The translations under genes were made by a program, and so were the position numbers. Positions 9,677 to 19,234 of a stretch of DNA of 64,000 nt are shown here, one piece after another (position 1 is the first letter of the stretch; each line of letters starts with the position of its first letter). Origin of the DNA: an uncultured Clostridia bacterium (GTDB taxonomy: Bacteria; Bacillota; Clostridia; TANB77; CAG-508); the NCBI GenBank assembly GCA_934167835.1, contig CAKPLZ010000002.1, positions 62,001-126,000 of the forward strand, read 5' to 3'. Under the pieces are notes generated by a model, which had not been told where the DNA came from, did not search any database, and saw only the letters and a program-made list of their open reading frames with translations.

Positions 9677-10687
9677 ATGGAGAAAAAAGTAATATTAACA
9701 GGAGACAGACCAACAGGAAGATTACATATTGGGCATTATTTCGGTTCACTAAAAACAAGAGTGGAAATGCAAAACAATCCAGACTATGAACCATACATAC
9801 TAATTGCAGATGTTCAAGCATTAACGGATAATTTCAATAATCCAGAAAAAGTAAGAAAAAATGTAAGAGAAGTTGCAATAGACTATTTATCTTGCGGAAT
9901 AGACCCTGAAAAAACAACAATATACATACAATCAATGATACCAGAAGTAGCAGAACTAACAGTATTTTATTCAAACTTAGTAACAATTGCAAGACTTCAA
10001 AGAAATCCAACTGTAAAAACAGAAATTGCACAAAAAAAAGAAATATTTGGTGAAAGTGTAACCTATGGATTTCTAGGATACCCAGTAAGCCAAGCAGCAG
10101 ATATTACTGCATTTGAAGGAAAATTAGTTCCAGTAGGAGAAGACCAATTACCATTAATAGAACAATGCAGAGAAATTGTAAGAAAGTTCAACAGTATATA
10201 TGGAGAAGTTTTAACAGAACCAGAAGCTGTTTTGTCAAATGCAAAAAGAATAAAAGGCTTAGACGGAAATGATAAAATGGGAAAATCATTGGGAAACGCT
10301 ATATATTTATCAGATTCAGAAGAAGAAATAACTAAAAAAGTTATGAGTGCAGTAACAGATCCAAAAAGAATAAAAAAAGATGATTTAGGCAATCCTGATG
10401 TATGTATGGTAGCTTATTACCATAATTTATTTACTGACAAAAATGAAGTAAATACAATTTGCACAGAATGTAGAGAAGGCAAAAGAGGCTGTGTTGCTTG
10501 CAAAAAGCAATTAGCACATAATATAATAGAAACATTAAGACCAATAAGAGAAAAAAGAAAATATTATGAAGAGCATCCAGAAGAAGTTGATAAAATCCTA
10601 AAAGAAGGTACAGAAAAAGCAAGAGCAAAAGCTAAAAAAACAATGGTAAAAGTTAAAAAGGCAATGAAATTAAATTATTTTGAATAG
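9677..10687 (+). CDS. trpS: Tryptophanyl-tRNA synthetase
   Basis: Class Ic aminoacyl-tRNA synthetase charging tRNA-Trp. The HIGH motif is GRLHIGHYFG near residue 13 and the KMSKS loop is DKMGKSLGNA near residue 198. A Cys-rich insert (CTECREGKRGCVACKK, near residues 259-274) is characteristic of a subgroup of TrpRS. About 336 residues. I prefer the ATG at 9677 (RBS GGAGG at 9664) to the in-frame ATG at 9662, which would overlap that RBS. It ends one frame-overlap before the obg RBS, so the two may be co-transcribed. Confidence 0.95.
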   Translation: MEKKVILTGDRPTGRLHIGHYFGSLKTRVEMQNNPDYEPYILIADVQALTDNFNNPEKVRKNVREVAIDYLSCGIDPEKTTIYIQSMIPEVAELTVFYSNLVTIARLQRNPTVKTEIAQKKEIFGESVTYGFLGYPVSQAADITAFEGKLVPVGEDQLPLIEQCREIVRKFNSIYGEVLTEPEAVLSNAKRIKGLDGNDKMGKSLGNAIYLSDSEEEITKKVMSAVTDPKRIKKDDLGNPDVCMVAYYHNLFTDKNEVNTICTECREGKRGCVACKKQLAHNIIETLRPIREKRKYYEEHPEEVDKILKEGTEKARAKAKKTMVKVKKAMKLNYFE

Positions 10688-10698
10688 TGGAGGAAAAA

Positions 10699-11974
10699 AT
10701 GCTAGTAGATTACACAAAAATATATGTAAAATCTGGTGATGGTGGAAATGGTGCCATAACCTTCAGAAGAGAAAAATATGTTGCAGCAGGTGGACCAGAT
10801 GGCGGAGATGGCGGAAAAGGTGGAGACGTATATTTCATCGTTGACCCAGACTCAAATACATTAATTAATTTTAGATATAACAGAAAATTCAAAGCTCAAA
10901 ACGGCGAAAATGGAAGTGGCAGCAATTGCTATGGAAAAAAAGGTGAGGATTTATATATAAAAGTTCCATTAGGAACAGTTATAAAAGATAATGAAACAGG
11001 AAAAATTATAGCAGACCTATCTACACCAGGCCAAAAAGAACTTGTTTTGCCAGGTGGAAGAGGAGGAAAAGGAAACTCACATTTTGCAACAGCAACAAGG
11101 CAAGCACCACATTTTGCACAAGGTGGAGAAAAAGGAATTGAAAAAGAATTAATCCTTGAATTAAAAATGCTTGCAGATGTTGGATTAATAGGCTTTCCAA
11201 ACGTTGGAAAATCAACAATCCTTTCAATGGTAACAGAAGCTAAGCCCAAAATTGCAGACTATCACTTTACAACACTTGAACCAAATCTTGGAGTTGTAAA
11301 AACAGAATATGGAGATAGCTTTGTTATAGCAGATATACCAGGAATAATTGAAGGAGCAAGCCAAGGTGTAGGCTTAGGCTTACAATTTTTACGCCATATA
11401 GAAAGAACAAGACTTTTGCTTCATGTAATAGATGTTTCTGGAACAGAGGGAAGAGATCCAGTAGAGGATTTTAAAACAATCAATAATGAGCTAAAAAAAT
11501 ATAGCGAAAAATTAGCAAGCAGGAAACAAATAATTGTGGCAAATAAGGCAGATGTTATGCAAGATGAGATGTTATATGAAAACTTAAACAAAATGGCTCA
11601 AAAACTAAATATGAGAATTTACAAGGTATCTGCAGCAACAGGGCAAGGACTAAAAGAACTATTTAAAGATGTAGCAGAAGAATTAAAAACTTTACCAAAA
11701 GAAGATATAATTGGAACAGAAGAAAAAATAGTCTACACCTTAAAAGAAGAAAGAAAAGGCTTTGATATAAATAAAGAAAAAGGCGAGTACTATGTAACTG
11801 GACCTGATGTTGATAGACTAATGGCAAGAGTAAATTTATCAGACAATGAATCAATGTATTATTTCCAAAAAATGCTTGTAAACTTAGGAATAGATGAAGC
11901 GCTAAAAAAAGCAGGAGCACAGGACCGGAGATACAATACATTTTAATGATTGGGAATTTGATTGGTATAATTAA
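10699..11974 (+). CDS. obg: GTPase Obg, +1 frameshift at CGG 11926
   Basis: Obg/CgtA GTPase, involved in 50S assembly and stress control. The glycine-rich Obg fold (GDGGNGAITFRREKYV, GGDGGKGGDVYF), the G domain (GFPNVGKSTILS, DIPGIIEGASQG, NKAD) and a C-terminal OCT domain are present. The zero frame ends AQD-RRYNTF at 11946. Skipping C11926 of the CGG gives GAQD-GDTIHFNDWEFDW and a stop at 11972-11974; this matches the family's DGDTVRIGDFEFEY tail. Total 424 residues, the normal length. The start is ATG 10699 after GGAGG rather than the GTG at 10687. Confidence 0.95.
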
Positions 11975-12016
11975 CAAAAAATAATAAGTATTCATACTAT
12001 ATAGTGGAGGTATAGT

Positions 12017-12355
12017 ATGAATACTTTATTAATTTTCTTTGCATTCCCAATCGCAGTAATCATTTTTTCAATAGTTCTTGAAAAATTACTTAATAATCCT
12101 ATTGCTGTAGCAAGTCTAATTTTTGCAGTGTTTTTAATACTTGCATTTACAGCCTTTGACACTACATTCCTGATTGCAACTCTAGCATATACAATTTTAT
12201 CATTCATAACTGCATTGCTAGTGCAATTATTGTGTAGAGAAGACGATGACGACGATGATGATGATGTATGCAGTACAGTTGAAGATTTGTTAAATAATAA
12301 CTCAAACAATACCAATAGTTGTGGGTGCGGATGCAATAGATTTAGAAGAAAATAG
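12017..12355 (+). CDS. Small membrane protein, DUF2651/YbeF-like
   Basis: 112 residues with three predicted transmembrane helices in the first 75 residues (LLIFFAFPIAVIIFSIVL; VASLIFAVFLILAFTAF; FLIATLAYTILSFITALL). The hydrophobic pattern resembles the DUF2651 (YbeF) family, which has no known function. A striking cytoplasmic or external tail follows: a run of Asp residues, an Asn-rich stretch and a CGCGC cluster ending in Arg-Arg-Lys. RBS GGAGG at 12004. It stands alone between obg and nrdD with its own terminator. Confidence 0.7.
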   Translation: MNTLLIFFAFPIAVIIFSIVLEKLLNNPIAVASLIFAVFLILAFTAFDTTFLIATLAYTILSFITALLVQLLCREDDDDDDDDVCSTVEDLLNNNSNNTNSCGCGCNRFRRK

Positions 12356-12360
12356 GAACA

Positions 12361-12401
12361 AAAAAAGTTAGAGAATTTTTAAAAATCCTCTAACTTTTTT
12401 G
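12361..12401 (+). terminator. Rho-independent terminator
   Basis: AAAAAAGTTAGAG...ATTTTT pairs with AAAAATCCTCTAACTTTTTT and runs into a T tract. Confidence 0.8.
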
Positions 12402-12421
12402 CTGCAAGACTTCCAGGGGAT

Positions 12422-12488
12422 TATTACAAAAATGTAATATTACAAATTTCATTTTTGTATTGACTTTAGTTTCCTAATAATATAAAAT
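12422..12488 (+). promoter_or_regulatory. nrdD promoter with nested palindromes
   Basis: TTGACT (12460-12465), 17-base spacer, TAAAAT (12483-12488). Just upstream are overlapping inverted repeats: TATTACA-AAAA-TGTAATA (12422-12439) and the perfect TGTAATATTACA (12433-12444). The upstream position suggests an activator or repressor of the anaerobic ribonucleotide reductase. It does not match the NrdR box well, so the regulator is unknown. Confidence 0.55.
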
Positions 12489-12551
12489 GATGAAGTAAAA
12501 AATAAAACAAAAGATGGAAAAAAATATATAACATAAAAGGGGAGATAAAAT

Positions 12552-14828
12552 ATGCAAATTATTAAAAGAGACGGAAGAATAACTGAATTTGATGAACAAA
12601 GAATTATTAAGGCAATAACCTTAGCAATGTCAAACACACCAGGAGGTGTAGATATAGATTTAGCCACAAAAATAGCCGATAGTGTACGAAATCAAACCAA
12701 AGATAAAATACAAGTATCTGTTTATGAAATACAAGATTTAGTAGAGAAAAAATTAATGGGCTCATCAAGAAAAGAAGTAGCACAAGTATACATAACATAC
12801 AGATATAATAGAGATGTAGCAAGAAAAGCAAAATCAAAGGACATGTTCCTAGAAATTATAGAAACAAAATCAAATGATGTAACACGTGAAAATGCCAACA
12901 TGAATGCTGACACTCCAGCAGGAATGATGATGAAATTCGCAAGTGAAACAACAAAACCATTCGTTGATGACTTCCTATTATCAAGTGAAGCAAGAAAAGC
13001 TGTAAAAGATGGATATATTCATATACATGATAAAGATTATTACCCAACAAAAAGTTTAACATGTTTACAACATCCATTAGACAAAATATTAAAAAATGGT
13101 TTCAGAGCAGGACATGGAAGTTCAAGACCAGCTAAAAGAATTGAAACAGCAAGTATAATTGGCTGTATATCACTTGAAACTGTACAAAATGAAATGCATG
13201 GTGGACAAGCAATTCCAGCATTTGACTACTATTTAGCTCCTTACGTAAGACTTACATATAAAGAAGAAGTTAAAAAACTTGAAAAAGTAATAGATAGAGA
13301 ATTACCAGAATTATATGATGCAGAAATTAAAGACTACATAAAAGCTGAAACAAAAGACTTAAAAGGTGATGAAAAATACAAACAATTAGCAATAAATGGC
13401 ACAGTTGAAAGAGTTCATCAAGCAATGGAAGCATTTATTCATAATATGAACACAATACATTCAAGAGGTGGAAACCAAGTTGTATTTAGTTCAATAAACT
13501 ATGGTACAGATGATTCACCAGAAGGAAGATGTATAATAAGAGAAATGCTTTTATCTACTGAAAAAGGTGTTGGAAATGGTGAAACACCAATATTCCCAAT
13601 TCAAATTTGGAAAAAGAAAAGAGGAATAAACTACTTACCAGAAGATAAAAACTATGACCTTTATAAACTAGCATGCAGAGTAACAGCAAAAAGATTCTTC
13701 CCAAATTTCATAAACCTAGATGCTTCATTTAACAAACATGATAAATGGAAAGCAGATGACCCCAATAGATACTACTATGAATGTGCAACAATGGGATGCA
13801 GAACAAGGGTATTTGGTGATAGACATGGAGAAGATACTTCAATAGGAAGAGGAAATTTATCATTCACAACAGTAAACTTAGTAAAAATTGCTATAGAATC
13901 AGCAAAAGAAGCACAAACAAACCTAAGAATGAACTTTGAACTTGGAAAAGACAGCGAAAAATATATGACAGACAAATATAATAAAGAGGTTAAAAAAATA
14001 TTCTTAAACAAACTTGAAGTATATACAGATATTGCAGCAAGACAATTATATGATAGATACAAATTCCAATGTACAGCAGTAGCAAAACAATTCCCACTAC
14101 TTATGTCTGGTTTATGGCAAGAGAGTGAACATTTACACCCAACAGATAAAGTTGAAGAAGTTCTAAAACATGGAACACTAGGAATTGGATTTATAGGTCT
14201 TGCAGAATGTTTAATTGCATTAACAGGAAAACATCATGCAGAATCTGAAAAATCACAAAAACTTGGAATAGAAATAATTACTCAAATGAAAGAAGCTTGT
14301 GACAGATATTCAGACAGATATGACCTAAACTATTCATTACTTGCAACACCAGCAGAAGGATTATCTGGAAGATTTACAAAAATGGATAGAAAAGAATTTG
14401 GAACAATAATTGGTGTAACAGATAGAGATTACTACACAAACAGCAACCATGTTCCAGTATGGTATAAATGCACAGCAGAACAAAAAGCAAAAATCGAAGC
14501 ACCATACCATAAGCTTACACTTGGTGGACACATCTTCTACATAGAATTAGATGGAGATGCAACACATAACCCAGATACAGTAGAAGCTGTAGTAGATTTA
14601 ATGGATAAATATGATATGGGATATGGCTCAATCAACCACACAAGGTCAAGATGTTTAGACTGTGGATTTGAAAATGCAGATGCAAACTTAAGAGAATGCC
14701 CAATTTGCCATAGCGAAAATATAGATACAATTCAAAGAATAACAGGATACCTAGTAGGAACAACATCTCGTTGGAATAAAGGAAAACTAGCTGAATTACA
14801 TGATAGAGTAACACACGGAATAAAATAA
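12552..14828 (+). CDS. nrdD: Anaerobic ribonucleoside-triphosphate reductase (class III)
   Basis: Glycyl-radical enzyme reducing NTPs to dNTPs without oxygen; 758 residues. An ATP-cone allosteric domain occupies about residues 1-90 (IIKRDGRITEFDEQRI at the start). The catalytic barrel follows (CLQHPLDKILKNGF, CATMGCRTRVFGD). Near the C-terminus are the Zn ribbon CLDCGFEN...CPICHSEN and the radical motif RITGYLVG with Gly732. RBS GGGGAG. nrdG follows after 16 bases. The presence of a class III enzyme fits a strict anaerobe. Confidence 0.97.
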   Translation: MQIIKRDGRITEFDEQRIIKAITLAMSNTPGGVDIDLATKIADSVRNQTKDKIQVSVYEIQDLVEKKLMGSSRKEVAQVYITYRYNRDVARKAKSKDMFLEIIETKSNDVTRENANMNADTPAGMMMKFASETTKPFVDDFLLSSEARKAVKDGYIHIHDKDYYPTKSLTCLQHPLDKILKNGFRAGHGSSRPAKRIETASIIGCISLETVQNEMHGGQAIPAFDYYLAPYVRLTYKEEVKKLEKVIDRELPELYDAEIKDYIKAETKDLKGDEKYKQLAINGTVERVHQAMEAFIHNMNTIHSRGGNQVVFSSINYGTDDSPEGRCIIREMLLSTEKGVGNGETPIFPIQIWKKKRGINYLPEDKNYDLYKLACRVTAKRFFPNFINLDASFNKHDKWKADDPNRYYYECATMGCRTRVFGDRHGEDTSIGRGNLSFTTVNLVKIAIESAKEAQTNLRMNFELGKDSEKYMTDKYNKEVKKIFLNKLEVYTDIAARQLYDRYKFQCTAVAKQFPLLMSGLWQESEHLHPTDKVEEVLKHGTLGIGFIGLAECLIALTGKHHAESEKSQKLGIEIITQMKEACDRYSDRYDLNYSLLATPAEGLSGRFTKMDRKEFGTIIGVTDRDYYTNSNHVPVWYKCTAEQKAKIEAPYHKLTLGGHIFYIELDGDATHNPDTVEAVVDLMDKYDMGYGSINHTRSRCLDCGFENADANLRECPICHSENIDTIQRITGYLVGTTSRWNKGKLAELHDRVTHGIK

Positions 14829-14844
14829 AGGAGACTGATAAACA

Positions 14845-15348
14845 ATGAAAATGGCAGGATTTTACGATGAAAGTATATCAAACGGTGAAGGTTGGAGGGC
14901 AGTGCTTTTTGTAAGCGGTTGCCCACACCACTGCCCAGGATGCCATAATAAAGAAGCTCAAGACTTCAATTATGGAGAAGAATTTAATGAACAAGAAGTA
15001 TTAGATAAAATAAAGGAAAACTCTATTCTTAAAGGAATAACAATAAGCGGAGGAGAGCCACTTTGCAAAGAAAACATAAATACAGTGCATAAATTTATAA
15101 AAGATGTAAAAGCAATAAGGCCAAATTTTAATGTATGGTGCTATTCAGGATACACATTAGATGAGCTTTTAGCAAGAAATGATGCAGACACAAACGACTG
15201 CTTAAAAGATATAGATGTACTTGTAGATGGAGAGTTTAAACTTGATAAAAAAGACCCAACACTTAAGTTTAGAGGATCATCAAACCAAAGAATTTTAGAT
15301 GTGAAAAACAGTTTAAAAACTCATCAATTTATTGAATATAAAATTTAA
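14845..15348 (+). CDS. nrdG: Anaerobic ribonucleotide reductase activating protein
   Basis: Radical SAM enzyme that installs the glycyl radical on NrdD; 167 residues. The CxxxCxxC motif that binds the 4Fe-4S cluster is at Cys26, Cys30 and Cys33 (SGCPHHCPGCHN), and ITISGGEPL is the SAM-binding GGE motif. RBS AAGGAGA. It forms an operon with nrdD. Confidence 0.96.
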   Translation: MKMAGFYDESISNGEGWRAVLFVSGCPHHCPGCHNKEAQDFNYGEEFNEQEVLDKIKENSILKGITISGGEPLCKENINTVHKFIKDVKAIRPNFNVWCYSGYTLDELLARNDADTNDCLKDIDVLVDGEFKLDKKDPTLKFRGSSNQRILDVKNSLKTHQFIEYKI

Positions 15349-15425
15349 AAAAGTTGTTTTTAATATTAATTTAAGGTGACTTAAATATAATATGTCAAAA
15401 TAAATAAGAGAAAGGATTTGAATTT

Positions 15426-16433
15426 ATGAATAAAGACTTAAAAAGTAAGTATTTTACAAAAGAAACTATTATAATGGGAGCTGCAGGCTTAGTAGTCGGA
15501 ATTGCTGCAACTTGCATAGTTGGAGCATGTATGAATTTCTTTGCAAAATCAGCAGGAATGGCAAGATTAAAATATGGAGATACAACAGTTGCAACTGTTG
15601 CAGGAAAGGCAATAAGCACAGAAACACTTTATAACAAAGCAAGATTATCTGATGGATTAAGATTGTTAATGGGAGAAGTAGATAGTACAATACTAGATAG
15701 CAAATATACACTAAGCGAAAAAGAAGAACAAGAAGCAAAAGAACAAGCAGACTACTATATCAATTATTACAAAGAACAAGGATATACAGAGCAAGAATTC
15801 CTAGAGGGAAATGGATTTGCAAATTATGATGAGTTTTTGAATGACATAAAAACAAGAACTAAATCAAACAAATTCTTATATGATTACCTAGAAAGCAAAC
15901 TAGAAAAAGGTGCAGTTCAAAAATATTATGATGAACACAAAGATGAAATCGAAACTTATGATTCAGAACATATCTTAGTTAAAATTTCAGATAGTGTAAC
16001 AGACGAACAAGCATTAGCACTAGCAAATGAAATTATAGGCAAATTAAATGAAGGAAAAACATTTGACGAAGTAGTTGAAGAATACAAAGACAAAATAACA
16101 CATGAAAACCTTGGATATCAAGGAAAAAATGCATCTTTAGAGCAATCTTACATAGATGAACTAGTAGCTCTAAAAGATGGAGAATACAGTAAAACACCAA
16201 TAAAAACAAGCTATGGATACCACATAGTTCACAGATTAGCAACAGCAACATTTGATGATTTAAGAGGAACAATAATAGAGGAATTATCAAAAGACTTATT
16301 AGAAACTGATGAAAACTTAACATACAAAGCATTTGTTGAGTTAAGGAAAGAAAATAATTTATCAATATTTGATGATAATTTAAAACAAAAATATGAAAAA
16401 TATTGCGAAAATTTAGAAAAAGCTAATTCATAA
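15426..16433 (+). CDS. Membrane-anchored PpiC-type foldase (PrsA/SurA-like)
   Basis: 335 residues. An N-terminal hydrophobic segment (residues about 15-37) anchors or exports it; there is a Cys near its end (IVGACMNF) but the lipobox is not convincing. A helical SurA_N-like segment follows, then a parvulin domain at about residues 175-275 (SEHILVKI, TFDEVVEEYKDK, TPIKTSYGYHIVHRL). Such foldases help secreted proteins fold outside the membrane, which would suit the many exported pilin-like proteins here. Stand-alone gene with its own terminator. Confidence 0.85.
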   Translation: MNKDLKSKYFTKETIIMGAAGLVVGIAATCIVGACMNFFAKSAGMARLKYGDTTVATVAGKAISTETLYNKARLSDGLRLLMGEVDSTILDSKYTLSEKEEQEAKEQADYYINYYKEQGYTEQEFLEGNGFANYDEFLNDIKTRTKSNKFLYDYLESKLEKGAVQKYYDEHKDEIETYDSEHILVKISDSVTDEQALALANEIIGKLNEGKTFDEVVEEYKDKITHENLGYQGKNASLEQSYIDELVALKDGEYSKTPIKTSYGYHIVHRLATATFDDLRGTIIEELSKDLLETDENLTYKAFVELRKENNLSIFDDNLKQKYEKYCENLEKANS

Positions 16434-16440
16434 GAGAAAA

Positions 16441-16472
16441 AAGTAACCTGACCACAAAATCAGGTTACTTTA
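16441..16472 (+). terminator. Rho-independent terminator
   Basis: AAGTAACCTGA pairs with TCAGGTTACTT around CCACAAAA, then TTAATTG. Ends the foldase transcript. Confidence 0.75.
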
Positions 16473-16507
16473 ATTGTTAAATTTGTATTATATAAAAAGG
16501 AGATGCT

Positions 16508-16933
16508 ATGAAAAAGAAATTTTTATTGGTTTTATCTATAACTGTTTTACTAATAAGTGTTGTTACAATCTTAGGAATAGGAAAACATAAAAAAACAGCA
16601 CTAGAATCTAAAAACTCTGAGCTTGAATATAATAAAAATGCTGAATTGACTGGGCAGGGAAATTTAAATCAAACCGAAGAAAGTCACAGCTTTTACGCGT
16701 ATGTTACCACTTCAAATTATAGTAATAATTATATGATTGTAATGCCTGAGGTTAATACAAAAGAGTATAATGTGAGTGATAATATGTGGGTGTCTTGGGA
16801 AAAAGAAGATTATCCTGTATATAAACCAGGAACATACATAAAAATAACATACGACGGCATTATAGGAGAAAGTTATCCAGCAAAAATTGAAGCAAGTAAT
16901 ATCGAATTTATAAGAGAGCCACTCTATCAATAG
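16508..16933 (+). CDS. Secreted DUF3221-like protein
   Basis: 141 residues with a signal or anchor helix (residues 2-25). The mature part resembles the DUF3221 beta-barrel: FYAYVTTSNYSNNYMIV, then VSDNMWVSWEK, then IKITYDGIIGESYPAKI. That family is small, secreted or lipoprotein, of unknown role. RBS AAGGAGA. A resemblance recognised from memory; no active site is known. Confidence 0.65.
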   Translation: MKKKFLLVLSITVLLISVVTILGIGKHKKTALESKNSELEYNKNAELTGQGNLNQTEESHSFYAYVTTSNYSNNYMIVMPEVNTKEYNVSDNMWVSWEKEDYPVYKPGTYIKITYDGIIGESYPAKIEASNIEFIREPLYQ

Positions 16934-17373
16934 ATGTGGCCTATCTATTAGATAAAAAGAAAATGATATTCTAGGTTGATATATGTTACTTTTTTTGACT
17001 TTTTCTGTCAATGATTTTTGAAAATGTCCCTCCAATTTTTAAATTTTACATGAAATGTATTGACAGAAAAATATTAATATTATATACTAGCTTTACAAAA
17101 AGAAAGAACAAAAGCACGAAAAGAAACAAAAAGAAGGAGAAACTAACCAATGAAAAACGCTGAAAGCCTTGGGGCCCTATATATATATATATATATATCG
17201 ATAATTTTATAAAAAACAAACTATATATAAAATATAAAAGACTAAGAATTAATCTAATGTACAAAATATATATGGTAAGACAATCATGTCCACCATGAGT
17301 ACAATTAGATTAATTTTAAAAATATACAGATATAACAAAAGGTTATATAAAATAAAATTTTAGGAGGTAAATT
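16934..17373 (+). other. 440-base intergenic region with promoter, TA repeat and stem-loop
   Basis: Contents: a block at 16978-17015 shared with 19534-19570; a promoter TTGACA (17060-17065), 17-base spacer, TATACT (17083-17088); a 20-codon ORF at 17150-17212 containing a TA dinucleotide run (17178-17198); and a long inverted repeat, AATTAATCTAAT-GTAC (about 17247-17262) with GTAC-AATTAGATTAATT (about 17299-17316). No conserved protein is encoded. The stem-loop just before a variable pilin-like gene could be a regulatory RNA. Confidence 0.6.
17150..17212 (+). CDS. Possible 20-residue leader peptide containing a TA repeat
   Basis: ATG with a good RBS (AAGGAGA at about 17133) opens a 20-codon ORF reading MKNAESLGAL and then alternating Tyr-Ile encoded by about ten TA units. 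Slippage by one unit would change the frame and lengthen the ORF past the downstream stem-loop. Coding status is uncertain; it may be an upstream switch rather than a functional peptide. Confidence 0.3.
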   Translation: MKNAESLGALYIYIYISIIL

Positions 17374-18877
17374 ATGAAAAACACAAAAGGAATAACGCTC
17401 ATAGCATTAATAATCACAATAATTGTAATGCTAATATTGGTAGCAGTAAGCATAAGCGTAGCACTAAACACAGGACTATTTAAGTCAGCAGGAGATGCCA
17501 CAAAAAACTGGAAATCAGCTCAAGATGCAGAAGCAAATGTTGGGTCTGAAATTAAAATCGGGGATAAAACTTATGCTAGCATAGAAGATTATTTAAATAA
17601 CAATCCAATGTCAACCATAAAAATTAATATAAAAATTAATATGGAAGTAACTCACCAAGATACAGCTGTAACAGCAGACGGAACAAAAATAAACGCAATA
17701 GAACATGGAGCACCAATTCCAGTAGGATATAGTTATGTAACAGGAGAAAAAAACACAGGAGTAGTAATTCAAGATGATACTACAAGCGACCAATTTGTAT
17801 GGGTACCGGTATTACAAAATCAAAAAATAAAAATTGAAATCGAAGCAAAAGAAGAAATAACAGAAATAAAAATTGAAGATCCACTAGGCACATTAATAAC
17901 AAAAAATTCAGAAAATAATGATATTACAGTAAGCGGAAAAACAAATACAAGTATAATTAATCCAACAACAAATGGAGAATATACAGTAACAGTAAAAACA
18001 GCTAGTGATGAAGCTTCTAAAACTCTATATGTAAAAAGCTTATATGCGCAGGATATAACATCAATGAGAGATTTGTATTTGGCAATAATAAAAGAACAAG
18101 CAAAAGAGCAAAATATAACTGAAGATGAAGCTGCTAAAGCCTTTACAGAGGGTCAATGTAACACAGTAGAAGAATTGGTTACCACAACAAAACAAATGAT
18201 GCAACAATATACAGATTCAGATATTGCCACACATGAGGGTAGTGTAAATAAATATGGAGGATTTTATATAGCAAGATATGAGGCTGGTTGCGATAATATA
18301 AGAAAAAATGGGGATAGTATAGAAAATGTAACAGTATATAGCCAAGCCAATAAATATCCATATAACTATATAAACCAAACAGATAGTATAACAAAAGCAG
18401 CTACAATGAATAATGAAAAAACAAATGTAACAGCAAGTTTAATAAATTCAGCAGTATGGGATAGAACAATGAACTGGTTAGAAGAAACAAATGCAGTAAC
18501 CAGAGCAGAATTATTTGATAGTACAAGCTGGGGAAATTACAATAATAGTAAATTCAATTTTACAGGTAAATATTCAACAGACTATGGAGCTAATTTCACC
18601 AATGCAATAGCGTCAACTGAAAAGCCAGAAAATAGTAGTTATCTATTAGGAACAGGGGAAACAGATTACACAAAGAAAAACAATATATATGACCTTGCAG
18701 GAAATTGTTGGGAATGGACTACGGAGTTCTACTCTTCAACTTATCAACTTAGCAGGGGCCGGCGGTTGCGACAACAATGGTTCTCTCTTTCCAGCTTACA
18801 TTCGCGGCGTCGATACTCCAGACGTCCGCAGCTTCGGCCGCGTTTCTTTCCGCTCCGTACTTTATGTAAATCTGTAA
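17374..18877 (+). CDS. Pilin-like leader plus FGE-type variable domain (VR1), +1 frameshift at CGG 18760
   Basis: 500 residues after recoding. Prepilin-like leader TKG|ITLIALIITIIVM (residues 4-30) with Ala at the Glu5 place, then GDATKNWKSAQDAEANVGSE, shared almost exactly with the protein at 50686. The middle part contains a beta-sandwich insert. The C-terminal third is a formylglycine-generating-enzyme-like fold (GGFYIARYEAG, AVWDRTMNWL, YDLAGNCWEWT). The zero frame ends in a nonsense Arg-rich tail at 18915. Skipping C18760 gives RG-GGCDNNGS...VSFRSVLYVNL, ending at 18877, matching the paralogue's FRSTLYVSL codon for codon with exactly one extra base. The tail has the codon signature of a retroelement-diversified region. 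Confidence 0.88.
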
Positions 18878-18894
18878 GCTTGCAGGCGATACGG
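18761..18894 (+). other. Variable region VR1 with IMH-like 3' end
   Basis: GC-rich tail of the preceding gene. Nearly every codon ends in C or T. Compared with VR2 (51911-52044), first and second codon bases differ while third bases agree, as expected if AAC and AAT codons of a template were mutagenised at A. The 3' end CTTTATGTAnnnCTGTAR followed by GCTTGCAGGCGATA is common to both and looks like the initiation-of-mutagenic-homology site. No template repeat or reverse transcriptase is in the window. Confidence 0.7.
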
Positions 18895-18943
18895 TTGAAA
18901 GATAGCAGGAAATAGTTTTAGAATAATAAAAATAGCAGTATAG

Positions 18944-19003
18944 GGCGAAAATTTTCCAAGAGGAAAATTTTCGCCAATCAAAGGCGCCAGTGGGCGTTTT
19001 TTT
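18944..19003 (+). repeat. Perfect hairpin and terminator downstream of VR1
   Basis: GGCGAAAATTTTCC-AAGA-GGAAAATTTTCGCC is a perfect 14-bp stem (18944-18975). A second stem CGCC-AGTG-GGCG followed by TTTTTTT (about 18985-19003) looks like the terminator. Retroelement targets often carry a hairpin just downstream of the homology site; this one begins about 50 bases after it. Confidence 0.65.
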
Positions 19004-19132
19004 GTTGCGTGTAAATGGTGTAAATGTCAATATTTTTTGTAGGATTTTGGCAAAAAAATATGTAGGAAAATGGCAAAATATTTTGCAGGTGGTAAGGAAC
19101 GCTTAAATTTTTTGAAAGGAGTGTTTGAAGAT

Positions 19133-19234
19133 ATGAGTTATGGACAGATGGTGGATTTACTAAGGATGGAGAACAGGAATGAAGTTGTGTTTGTGAAGAC
19201 GGGCGCATTTTATGCTTTAAGGAGAATTTTATAG
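19133..19234 (+). pseudogene. N-terminal fragment of a MutS-domain-I-like small protein
   Basis: A 33-codon ORF (MSYGQMVDLLRMENRNEVV, then FVKTGAFYALRRIL) with RBS AAAGGAG. VVFVKTGAFY resembles the start of MutS domain I (LLFRVGDFYE). The protein breaks off just after that motif. A complementary C-terminal piece occurs after the other variable gene at 52334. From memory, small MutS-like proteins accompany some diversity-generating retroelements. Its stop overlaps the GTG of the next gene. Confidence 0.5.

Noticed and set aside
12017..12336. Minus-strand ORF opposite the DUF2651-like gene
   Set aside because: No RBS; the plus-strand gene has a strong RBS, membrane helices and terminator.
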